The notes below the pieces were generated by a model that searched no databases, had not been told where the DNA came from, and worked only from the letters and a program-made list of their open reading frames with translations. Below, piece after piece: positions 13,601-23,967 of a stretch of DNA of 64,000 bases. A program made the translations under genes and the position numbers. The first letter of the stretch is position 1; every line of letters begins with the position of its first letter. Source of the stretch: Plasmodiophora brassicae (lineage: Eukaryota > Endomyxa: Phytomyxea > Phytomyxea > Plasmodiophorida); assembly GCA_036867785.1 (NCBI GenBank), contig CP145415.1:124001-188000 (forward strand). Direction: 5' to 3'.

Positions 13601-15877
13601 GGATCCATCCCCGTCGGTCGCCCCGTCCCCGTCGGCACCCGCTACATCGATCGGTCCCGAGCGGCCTCTCCCTGCGACGACGCCGCACCGGGCGCCACGA
13701 CGACGCGTTGTCCTCATTCGGAAACGGGCACCTGCACCAGCGTGCAGGGAAACGCAGGGCCCGAGTGACCGGGATCAGCTCGGGACGGGACCGGCACCTT
13801 CCCGTCTCGATCGCGGTGAACCTCGTGACGAACGACGCCAGAGTGACGTCGAAGGCGAGCCAGTGGAACCAGATGGGCGTGAACACCCCGTTGTGGACAA
13901 GAGGGATGCGGAGACCGATGCGGCGCCGATCACGTGCTGTTACGCGGCACGATGCCCCGCCTGCCCAGCGCCGATCGTCACCGAGAATTCCTCGGTGCAG
14001 GCCGTCCCGACTGTCAGCGACGCGTCCGCGGATCCTGTTCCAGGCCCGGCAGCGTACTCCATCGAGCTCCAGACCGACCCGCCTCCCGTCCGGATCGATT
14101 CCAACACGCAGGTGGAGGCACGCGTCACCGCCCACAAGTCGGTTCAGACCGATTCATCTGGTACGTGGGCATTGTGTTGACGCCAGCTGTGGTCAATGCG
14201 ACGTTCATGAATGGGCCTAGGCGGCGAGCTGACGAAGCCGGCTGTGGTTACGACCAGAATCAAGCCGTGTTCGACGACGACATCGACGTCAATGGTAACC
14301 GTTGCGAGCGTATGACGGTTGCGCGTCTAACCGGACCCCGGCAGGACTTTGCAGACCTGGACCTGACCGTGGACACCTTCATGCAATCCCTGTCGAGAAC
14401 GCGGAACCGCCCTGCCCCATCCGTCATCGTCGTACGTAACTCGCATGGTCCAATACGGATGCGCACTCGCGCTGAGTCGAATCGGTTCAGAACGATGACG
14501 CGTTGCGCGACGACGTTTCCCGATCTGTGTTCGCGCTTGACGGCAGCGGCGTTCCCAACCAGCGCATGGGTACGTCTGTGCCTGATATCAGTGCTCACCG
14601 CCTCGGGTAACGCCCGCGTCTAGGGCCGCGTTCCTTGATTCCGTTAAACATCGGTGGGCAACGATTCGAGGTGCTTCGCTCCACGTTGATGCGGTATCCG
14701 GATTCGCTTCTCGCCAAGATCGGCAGGTCGGCGTCCCCGTTGTACATCGACCGGTCGCCGACGTACTTCCCGTTGATCGTCGACCTGTTCCGCACCGGGA
14801 AGCCGATCGGCCTGCCCGCCAGCGCTGCCGTCGACCTCGAAGCGTTACGCCAGGAGGCCCGATTCTACAACGTCGAACAGCAGATGTTCCCGAATGGGAT
14901 CCCATCCGTGAAACCAGCCGCTAACGAGAAGACGCACACCGACAGTACGCCGGCCCTTCGTGTGAAGGAGAACGACCAAAGCAGACTGATGGAAGCTGTT
15001 CTGACAGATGCACCGGATCCGGCAGCAGGTTCGCCGGCCCAGTTCGAGCTCCATGAGCGGTGTCTGCTGACGCCAGGCATGTCGGTGACGTTCTCGACCC
15101 GGTCGAATGAGGTGTTGGTCCTGGATACTATCGCCGGGAAGGGTACGTGTCAACCGTTTTGCCTGCGTACTTGGAATGCTGAATGGCGTGTCGCGTTAGG
15201 GAGGTTGCTGTTTGATTCGGAGATGTCGGCGCGGCCGGAGTCCAACGTGACGGGTGCGGTTGTGTTTGATAGCGACGCGCACATCTCGACAGGGCCAGGG
15301 GACACAATCCCAATTGGGAACGTGTACCCGGCATCCGGAAAGTACACGTTCCACATGTCGCAGCCAAGGTCGGAACATACAGTATTCCTTTATGTGTGTC
15401 CTGCTGAGTTCAAATTGTCATGCCAGGCAGCTGGAAGGATGTCCCGGTGACATGGATGTCGTATGCGTGTTCTGTGGCCATAGTCAGCGCCGCCAGCAGG
15501 ACCCGGGGCGATTGTCGCTGTGTGCGACGTGCCATGCACGCTTGCCTGACCCGCAGCAACCTCTGGCTCAGCCGCAACACGGTGGACAGTCGGAGCAGCT
15601 GACGGTCTGCATCCGCATCATTTGCACGTTCGATGCAAGCAGCCGATGTCAAGCGACCATGGTCTCCATGCAGCGCACTAAACCAACGGTCAAGGTGCAA
15701 CAACCACAACCAGTCGCGCCATCGCGATCGCCGAACCGGGCACCCATCGTACCGACTAGAAGAAAAGCAATTCCAGTGCCGGGGCCACCACAGGCGGCCT
15801 CGAAACGTCCTCATGCACACGGATCGTCGGTGAGGCCAAGTCCACTGCCTATTATCAGGCAACCACCGATCTCGTAA
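10602..15877 (+). CDS. Very long disordered protein with a KCTD-type T1/BTB domain
   Basis: Proposed exons are 10602-14160, 14221-14294, 14345-14431, 14491-14569, 14624-15142, 15200-15381 and 15431-15877 (1,648 residues). Exon 1 alone is 3.56 kb of low-complexity, Ser/Pro/Asp-rich, acidic sequence without a known fold. It includes a 66-residue unit duplicated in tandem (about 12676-13070). Exon 5 encodes a tetramerisation BTB domain: LNIGGQRFEVLRSTLMR, then YIDRSPTYFPLIVDLFRTG and LRQEARFYNVE. KCTD proteins use this fold to oligomerise, often as Cullin-3 adaptors. If the 49-bp intron at 15382-15430 is real, the C-terminus gains a zinc-ribbon-like CVFC/CATC pair followed by a basic Pro-rich tail; without it translation stops at 15450. 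The disordered exon and the T1 domain join in frame through four short introns, which argues for one gene. Confidence 0.65.
12676..13070 (+). repeat. Tandem duplication, 198-bp unit, two copies, in frame
   Basis: A unit starting with the codons for DLPEPTP begins near 12676 and again near 12874. Each copy continues through CVLPDS, VETPSAAPC, CEPS and CASNTGAVS. The 198-bp period keeps the frame (66 residues), and the copies differ at scattered positions, so the duplication is not the newest event here. Confidence 0.85.
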
Positions 15878-15932
15878 AACGGAATTGTGTACCTATCAAC
15901 TACCACGTCTTCGACTGAAGACAAAAAAGAAA

Positions 15933-16017
15933 TGCCTGCAGCAAGGCTCGAACTTGCGACCTCAGGATAACTCATTGGATATGAGACCTACGCTACTACC
16001 AACTGAGCCATGCAGGC
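15933..16017 (-). tRNA. tRNA-Met (CAT), elongator type, with a short intron
   Basis: On the minus strand the gene begins GCCTGCA and ends TGCAGGC plus discriminator A, giving a perfect seven-pair acceptor stem. The D arm reads GCTCAGTTGGTAG and the T arm is GCAAG-TTCGAGC-CTTGC. The anticodon loop is CT-CAT-A, followed by about 12 extra bases in the canonical intron position after base 37. One anticodon-stem pair (U-U) is imperfect in my fold. A run of six T on the sense strand lies just downstream, as expected for a Pol III terminator. Confidence 0.85.
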
Positions 16018-16174
16018 ATGGATCTGCTCTCTGACACGGCACCGTTGTCCTCTATAGAATACGATAAGCTTCCAGTAGAATATCATCGTTCCAGACCACG
16101 GCCTACGCATTCCAAGGTTGGCGGGGGCACCGCCCTGCGACGAGTCACCAGCTGACCGTAGAAAAAAAGGTTAA

Positions 16175-16247
16175 AGGCCACGCAGGGAGTCGAACCCTGG
16201 TCTACAGATTCAGAGTCTGTCGTGATAGCCACCTACACTACACGGCC
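16175..16247 (-). tRNA. tRNA-Gln (CTG)
   Basis: The minus-strand sequence starts GGCCGTG and ends CGTGGCC plus T, 73 nt without intron. The anticodon arm is ACAGA-CTCTGAA-TCTGT, giving anticodon CTG. The T arm is CAGGG-TTCGACT-CCCTG. A run of seven T follows on the sense strand. It lies 157 bp upstream of tRNA-Met on the same strand. Confidence 0.92.
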
Positions 16248-16717
16248 GGGACTTGCGGAACCTGCAGGGGTAATGCAATCAGCAGCAACACATCCTGAAA
16301 ACGTTGTTCCGCCAAGCGTGGCCGTATGTGCTGTCACGTTATGCCCTTGCCGAAATCGACAAATCCAATGCGAAAGACATCGGTAATGACCGCTCCTCGC
16401 TACACTGGGTACTGTGTCGGATGCGGACGGAGGCGACGAAGGATGAAGGTGGAGGCGATGATTGAGATGTAGTCGACCCATCGTCAGCTCCTTCGATTAT
16501 GCACGCGACGTCGCATCACAGCTGCTGCCAAGGTGGTGCTTGCCGACGTAAGCTGGTACTGAATTCCAGGGCCTCATCAGGTTCGTGTTCACCAACACCA
16601 CCTGGATGGTTCATCTAGGTCCGGTTTCATCGCGCTTAATCTGAAGTTGTTTTCTGCTCAGTTTACCTGTACTATCCTGATCATCCAGTAGCTGTTCCTG
16701 CATCATCATATCTAACC
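16248..16717. other. Intergenic, 470 bp, between tRNA-Gln and LRR-A
   Basis: No credible coding frame is present. The interval must hold the upstream region of the tRNA (minus) and the promoter of the first LRR gene (plus). It is less GC-rich than the coding DNA. I see no obvious repeat. Confidence 0.5.
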
Positions 16718-18884
16718 ATGAATCGGGAGGCACGTGCGATAATATCTTCGGCCATATCTGCCACGATGGCGGCTAGGGTCGGCATCCTGGTGATTGGTCT
16801 GCTAATCATCCCGGCAGTCCGGACATCCGATTTATGTTCGCTCCTCCTGTCTGGCTGTAACGAACCATCGTACGTGACTCCTGGTCCGCGCTGGACCCGC
16901 GATCTTCCAAATGGAACATCAACCGATACTTTATGTGTAGAACAACGGTAGCAATTACACCGTCGAAGATCAAGTTGGGATCATCTATCCCCAGCACCTC
17001 CATCGACAGCTCATGGTTCTCGTCACAGCTAAGCTTTTGGAAATCCGTCCTAGGACTGTACGATGGGCGGCACTATCGCATATCATTGGTGAATCAGGTC
17101 CTTACGCATCCTTGGTAGGACAATATCGGGCTTTCCAATCACAGGGATCATGGATGGAGCGTTTGCAGGGCTCACTAGCTTGCGCTATTTGTATGCAATT
17201 TGTGCATCGGCGTTCCATCGCTAGACTCATTTCATGCGCATATGCAGAGATCTGAGCAGCAACGCGTTGTCAAACGTCTCAGCTGCCAACGCGAATTTCA
17301 ACGTCAAGTTGACAGCATTATTCTTGCAGAACAATAGCATGACGTCTGTCGACGCGACAACCTTCGCCTCACTGTCTGAACTGCAGACCTTGTAGGTTCG
17401 CGTTAGGATTGTTTTCTCGAGATGTCTGACATTTGGTCTCCTATGTAGGAACGTCGCCTCGAACCATATCACTGCATTTTCTACGGATTCGTTCGCTCAG
17501 GCTTCTACACTGCTGTCGCTGTATGTATTGTGGCCAATCATACCTCCTTGACGTCCTTTGATCATGTCGCCTGTGTTAGGAATATCTCGAACAATGAAAT
17601 GGCAACATTGCCGCGACAGTTATTCCACCCTTTGGCGTCTTACACTGGTATCCTGTATACCGATCATACGTTTGCACCCGTGGAATAACAGGATCGGCTA
17701 ACATGATTATCCATTCCTGTAGGAACCTGGTAGATGGCATGGAAGCCCTAACGTGCGTCCCATTGGCACCGCCTCAAATCACAAGAACGAATTACGTGAT
17801 TGGGAACAAACCCACATGTGGCACGACGACAACGATCTTCATTCGACCACTGGCTCCAACACCCATACGGTTTAAATCACTGGCTATTGCACCAACTCCT
17901 AAACCTACTCCCGCACCCACGCCCGCACCAACTCCAGCACCGACCCCTGCAACGAATCGGGCACCAACTCCTGCACCAACTTCCGCTCCAGGTAGTGTCG
18001 CCAACCGAACCCCTACCCCTGCCCCAGTTCACAGGTTCACGACTAACGCCCCAACACCGACACAATCGTTATCATCTGCCACATCGACGTCTGTACCTGC
18101 GCCGTCACCTATTGCGACGTCTCACGCCATCGTCACCCCGCCGACCATCCATTCGGATCCTTTAACAACCCCTGCACCAACGCCCCTGCCTAGAGGTTTC
18201 ATGAGTAGCCGCGCGACGTTCTCAGCTCAAAGTCAAAACTCTCGGCCCCTCCTCAATGCAACCAGTTCATCGACGAGTACCAGCCGGCTTCCAGCAACCA
18301 CGCGTCGAGTGTCGACCAAACATATTGTCAGCAAGCCCCCATCAAATGCCTCCATAGCGGCGACGATCAACGCGCTGCTCAACACAGACAACGCTCTGGT
18401 GATGGTGTTCCTGGCGGGAACGATTATTGTGATTGTCTCCACCCTCATCATCCTATGTCTGTTGAAGCGGTCGCGCCGTTCAGCAGCACGTCGTAACATG
18501 ACAACGAGGATGACGCCAGCGCCCGTCCGGGCACCGTACAACGTCGTGCAAGGTCCGGCCAGAGTCGATGCGGCTCCAGCAGGGCTTCGTGATTTCAAGC
18601 TCGATACGCGCACAGGCAACACGCTGTATGACGGGGCTTCGACAGTGGATACGATGGCTGAAACCTCTCCGAACACGGCAGCGACCATGGGCGAAAGGAC
18701 GCTCAACAACACGCTCGACACGGTGCCGATGCCGACGATGAACGACGACGCCGAGGCGACATTGCGACAAACCACCTCGTCCAACAGGCAGATTGACCCG
18801 CGCCTTCTGGCCCCCGTTGGCAACCGTCAGCCGAAGCGTCAGGGCCAGCCAATAGGCAGTATCGACTACGGCAACCTTCCTTGA
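16718..18884 (+). CDS. LRR-A: single-pass membrane leucine-rich-repeat protein, first of four tandem paralogues
   Basis: Seven exons (16718-16869, 16941-17057, 17119-17190, 17248-17391, 17449-17520, 17580-17654, 17723-18884), all joined in phase 2, give 597 residues. The N-terminus is a signal peptide ending before SDLCSLLLSGC. LRRs of 24-25 residues follow, one per 72/75-bp exon and two in the 144-bp exon, for example LDLSSNALSNVS and LTALFLQNNSMTSVDATTF. A cap ([14 protein letters not shown]) leads into a Pro/Thr/Ala stalk with PTPAP repeats, a transmembrane helix near 18395-18470 and a basic then polar tail ending GSIDYGNLP. The most diverged member, it keeps only traces of the tail motif seen in B-D. 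No kinase, TIR or death domain is visible. Likely a cell-surface recognition or adhesion protein; function unknown. Confidence 0.88.
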
Positions 18885-18967
18885 CCTTGAATGGCGCACT
18901 ACGCGAACCGTTGTGCATAACGGTCTTGACGTAAAGTACCCTTACGAGTTTTCCGTTGCAAATCCCA

Positions 18968-21279
18968 ATGAACATGCGAACAATAATATCTGTCGACCGT
19001 AATATCTGGCACTGGTCGATGGCGCTTATGACACTCGCTGTGGCAGCATTGGCGAGTACCGCATTCTGGGATACCGCATGCAGTTTCGATTTATGCTCAG
19101 CGGTTAGCTGTTCAGGGGTTAAAATGTAACTCTCGTACATGGGCGCCCCCAGAATTAAACGTTCAAACGCTCAATGCGCCTTGTTCAGCGTAGCGACACC
19201 ATCGACCATATCGCGTACATCAACACTGCCGAACAGCATTGACGACTCGTGGTTTGCATATTCGCCGCAACCAATCATAAGCTGGCTGGAGCAGCTAAAT
19301 TTTCAATGGAGCTCCGTAACCTCCCTGTACGACCGCTATGCATTATGTCGTGTCGCCGTTGCTTTCAAATGACAAGTACTGATGGCTAGGACGATATCGG
19401 GGTTCCGTATTATTGCGATCCAAGATAACGCGTTTAGCAGTCTGACCAGCTTGACCTACCTGTAAGACGTACTACGTATACGCCAAGTCAAAACCATTGC
19501 ATAACGTGAATATTCAGAGACCTGAGCAACAACGCGATAACGGGCATATGTTCCGGAAACATGTCCATCAATGGGATGTTGACCAACCTATATATTCAGC
19601 ACAATTACCTGACGTACGTAGATGGAGCCACGTTCCAGACACTGCAGGCACTGCAAACATTGTACGCCCTGGCATATCCTGCGTTTGCATGACCGGCTGT
19701 GTGGTTTGACTCGTTAATTGCAGGAACATTTCGTCGAACATGATCCATTCGTTTTCGGCAGACGCGTTCACCCGAACTACTATGCTTAAGGCGCTGTATG
19801 TACTGGCTCTACGACAGCACTCGTGTGCTAAGGCAACCTAATAATTGCTCTTGCGTGCCAGAGACATGACATTTAATCCGGTGCCTTCTCTCCCGCGCAG
19901 ACTGTTTTCCCCGTTAACGTCCTACACTGGTGTACTGTACGGCACGTTCGCTTGCAATGCTTGAGAGGATACGCTGGTTGATCATTGCGCACCCCGATAG
20001 GGACCTTGCCCATGGGTTGACAACGCTGAACTGTGTCCCGTTGCCGCCCCCGAAGATCCTTGCCGGCGATTACAAAACTGATCTGCAGCCTGTATGTGGC
20101 ACAACTACAGCGGCGCCAGCGGCGACGTCGCCGGTTCCTACTCCTAAACCAACTCCAGCGCCTATCGCCGCACCACCACCACCACCAAAGCAAACTACGG
20201 ATCATGTTCTGACTCCTGTACTGGGATCATATATGCCAACACCCGTGCCCCGTTTCGCGTCAGCGCCAGCACCAACACCTCTACTCATTCCCGCACCGAC
20301 ACCGTCGCCCACTCCTGGTCGGTCAATGCCGACACCCACTTCTCCATCAGGCCCGCCAGTACAATATTCCCCTGCATCAAGCCCATCACCCACTCCACCA
20401 GCAACTCCCGCACCTACTCCAGCACCAGCGGCTGTGCAAATCCACGCGCCAACTCCGACACCGACGTCTCCTATACGAACAGGCGCGACCAGTCGTGCTG
20501 CCGCCTTTGCAGCAAGTCTGACACCTGCACCGATCCTAGGGGGTCCTCCACCCGCCCTTCCGATACGCTCTTCAGCTGGCGCGTTACGATCTCGACGTCC
20601 GACCGCGCTCCCGTCGCCTTCGACAAGCTCCATGATACGGGCAGAACGAGTATCAGTAACGCCTAGGCGCACGACAGCACAGCTCAGGTATCTCGCCTGT
20701 CGCTCTGGTATCCGGAAACCGACGTCATTAACCGTTTCTCACGATAGCCCGGCTCGGCCGGTAGTCGGCCAGCCAGTGTTGCAGCATTCCGGGCCGAGTT
20801 CGTCCTCGGTTCAAACCTTGGACGACGGTGATCTGAGTAGTGCCTTGCTGGGCCTATTCGGCGCTGCTTGCTTTGCAGTTGTTTCGATGACAATACTCGT
20901 CTGGTGGAGAATTCGGGTGGCCGCGATGCGATCGGCGCGTAACAGGCTGATACTGGGGAACGCTTTCCTCGGCGAGGTTGAGGCTGAGGTCCACCAGGGA
21001 TTCAACCGAGTGTTCAACGAAACGATGGATCCAAGAGCTGTCGATGATACGCAAGGAACAACGTCGACTCTGCCGACAATTCCTACGTCGGAAACCTTGG
21101 GCCCCAGAACCATGGCGACAGTACCATTAGACGGTCGTACGATGGCGACGGTAGACAACGGCACGACATTAGACCATCGCGCTCCTGAGGGAAACGGTCT
21201 CCATCCCGCGAATGCCCGTCCACATCCTCCTGCTCGAGGTCCCCATATGATAACGGTCCATGGGGCGCGACAGTATTGA
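18968..21279 (+). CDS. LRR-B: single-pass membrane leucine-rich-repeat protein
   Basis: Seven exons (18968-19125, 19189-19326, 19390-19461, 19518-19661, 19724-19795, 19862-19936, 20001-21279) give 645 residues, all introns in phase 2. Exon lengths 72, 144, 72 and 75 equal those of LRR-A. The signal peptide precedes SFDLCSAVSC. LRRs include TISGFRIIAIQDNAFSSLTS and LTNLYIQHNYLTYVDGATF. The last repeat ends RRLFSPLTSYTGVL, shared with the other copies. The stalk is about 240 residues of Pro/Thr/Ala with PTPAP runs; the helix lies near 20845-20910 and is followed by WWRIR. The cytoplasmic part contains RTMATVPLDG and RTMATVDNGTTLDH. Its start lies 83 bp after the LRR-A stop. Confidence 0.9.
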
Positions 21280-21482
21280 CCATTTATATACACATTCGGG
21301 AGATATCGTATGGACCATAAGGCCCGGTTCCTTTGTCCCTGGCCGCAGCGATATCCAAGCAACCTCCTGCGTTAGCGATAATCTGACCTGGGTTGCGAGC
21401 CCTGACGACTGCGAATGGTTCAGTTGCTTTGCACCCGCCGTTATTACAGACGTACGATTTCGCGGCGGGAATTTCCCGGTCG

Positions 21483-23832
21483 ATGAAGATACCGATTATT
21501 CGCAGGTACAGTGAGATCTGCCGGCAGGCATATCTGCACATGTGTGCTATGGCGCTGAGGACAGCTACAGTGACCGCCTTGGTGATGTTGGCGTTCGGGG
21601 GAGGCAAGGCACCGGCATCGGCCAGTTTCGATTTGTGCGTCGAGCTCGGGGCAAAGAACGGCTGCTCCTCGACGATCGTGTAAAATGCGGGCTCGCGAAA
21701 CCCAAGCATGGATCAAGGCTGACCAATGAATGCGAACAGAGCAGCGACGCCGCCCGATCTGTCCAATCAGCCGACTGGCACCATTGACGCGTCGTGGTTC
21801 TCGTACAATCAGCCACCGCACAAGTTCCAATGGGACGCGGTCACTTCGCTGTATGGTGGTCAATGCTGGTGCCATTTCGTGCCAAATAATGCAATGCACA
21901 GGACAATTTCCGGGTTCACCCAGATTACTCAGATCGCGGACGGGGCGTTTTCCGCCCTCACAAGCTTGGCGTCCTTGTAAGTAGACGTTGCTGTGCCCAG
22001 GGAGCCCCGCTTGCTCATTATCGGACTAGGGATTTGAGCAAGAATGGGATTACAAGCATTTCGGCGACCAGTGCAGGCCTCAGTCCAACATTGACGACAT
22101 TGAATTTGGGTTCGAATGCTCTATCTTCGGTTGACGCCACAACATTCCTGTCCCTGACGCAACTACAAACCCTGTAAGTACAATCAGCTCCTGTATAGAT
22201 TCAATGTTGTAAAGGGCTACATCTGTTGCAGAACTGTCTCATCGAATTCTATTGTATCATTTTCGGCCGATGCCTTCGCTGGAACAACGCGCTTATCAAC
22301 CCTGTACCAGCCGTTGCCGACGGCGGCTCCAGCGATTGATATCTGACCGTTTGTTGCATCAGAGATATAACGTATAATCAGATGAGATCGCTCCCGAGAA
22401 GGTTATTCCTCCCGTTGACGTCCTACACTGATGTCCTGTAAGCCGATCTGCTCGCCCCGGTCAACAGAACAGGCACCGATGGGTTTGACGACACTGTTTG
22501 TTGTCTTAGGGACGTCATTAGTGGAAATATCCATCTGACGTGCGTCCCGTTGGCACCTCCAGGCATCACGACACCCGCCAACTACAGGACGGGAGGGTTG
22601 CCCATTTGCGGAACGACAACAAGCGGCCCCGCACCAACCCCGGTTCCAACCTCTCGACCTACTCCTGCACCAACTCCTGCACCAACTCCTGCACCAACTC
22701 CTGCACCAACTCCTGCACCGACTCCTGCACCGACTCCCGCGCCAACTCCCTCGTCAACTCCGGCACCAACACCGGTTCCGACCTTCTGGCCTACCCCTGG
22801 GCCAACGTCAGCACCAACTCCTGCACCGACTCCCGCGCCAACGCCCAGATCCGCTCCGGCACCAACACCGGTTCCGACCTCCTGGCCTACCCCTGGGCCA
22901 ACGTCAGCACCAACTCCTGCACTAGTGCCCGGACCGACTCCCGCGCCAGTCCCCGCACCAACCGTCTCTCCAACCAAGGCACCGACCCCGCGAACGCGCC
23001 AGGGATCAGCAATGTCCTCCTCTATTCCTGCAATCAGTACGTCGCCAAACGTCGCGCCGAGTCTCAGTCCAACACCGGCGCCTATCATGGCGCCATCATC
23101 AGCCAAGAAGCACCCCCAAACAATGAGGGGAACGTCCGCCAAACCTTATCCGGTCATGTTCTCCTCGTTGTCGGCAAACCTGCGAACGGCACGAGCATCT
23201 GTAATCCCACGTCGATCCACTACTGGAGCACGGTATGATCTCGCGCGCCGCCCATCGCTGATAGAGGTTCCATATTGACTTTGGATGACAGGGTGGCCGG
23301 CCGAGTTGGGCAGCCGACGTCGCAGCAATCGCAACCGGGTTCGTCCATGTTTGCAGTGTTCGGTGGAAGCCTTGATGCTGCATTCCTGGGTGTCATCGGT
23401 GCCATCAGCTTTGCCTTTATCGCGTTCACCGTATGCGCCTGGTGGCGGATCCGGTCAGCGGCGACACGGTCGTCTCGGAACCGACGCATTCTTGGCAACG
23501 AGTTCCTCGGCGACGATCGCGCAGAGACCCACCCCGACTTCAACCGACGATTCGACGGAACCGTTGATCCACGAGCCGTCGACAACACCATGCAGGGGGC
23601 AACGACGTTGCCCACAATGCCAACGGATACGCTGGGCGACAGGACCATGGCGACAATGCCGCTGGATGATCGCACACTGGCGACGATGGACAACGACGCC
23701 ACACTCGACCACCACGGTGAAGAGGAGAGCCCGTACCAGCCAGCGATCGCGCTTGCACGACGACCTATCGGAGCGCGTAATCCCAAGCAGTACCATGTTG
23801 GCCCATCGGGCAGCATTGAATATGGGCAATAA
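21483..23832 (+). CDS. LRR-C: single-pass membrane leucine-rich-repeat protein
   Basis: Eight exons (21483-21679, 21740-21850, 21902-21976, 22030-22173, 22232-22303, 22363-22437, 22510-23266, 23314-23832) give 649 residues. The LRR exons match the other paralogues except that exon 3 is 75 rather than 72 bp. An extra phase-0 intron splits the stalk. In-frame ATGs at 21540 and 21549 would give a more compact signal peptide (ending before SFDLC) and are equally likely starts. The stalk has the longest clean PTPAP run plus a 32-residue duplicated block (22761-22925). The helix near 23370-23445 is followed by WWRIR. The tail carries [25 protein letters not shown] and ends GSIEYGQ, echoing LRR-A. 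Confidence 0.9.
22654..22925 (+). repeat. 12-bp and 96-bp tandem repeats in the LRR-C stalk
   Basis: A run of ACTCCTGCACCA-like 12-mers encodes PTPA steps. A larger unit beginning CGGCACCAACACCGG occurs at 22761 and 22857, a 96-bp (32-residue) period. Both are in frame and would let stalk length change by slippage or unequal exchange. Confidence 0.85.
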
Positions 23833-23967
23833 AGCACAGAGGCCACCGGGGCAGAACGAAGCGTACAGGCCGTCTCCCCTGAAACGCGGGTACGTACTGG
23901 TAATCAACGTTAAGCATTGGCGATCGGGCTGTGCGTACCGCCATACCGATTAACCGACAGGCCTACC

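Noticed and set aside
16233-16481. 82-residue minus-strand frame by tRNA-Gln
   Set aside because: It overlaps the tRNA gene and has no protein-like features.
22654-22925. Short regular repeats in the LRR-C stalk as a CRISPR-like array
   Set aside because: The units have no unique spacers, are in frame, and encode PTPA in a eukaryotic gene.
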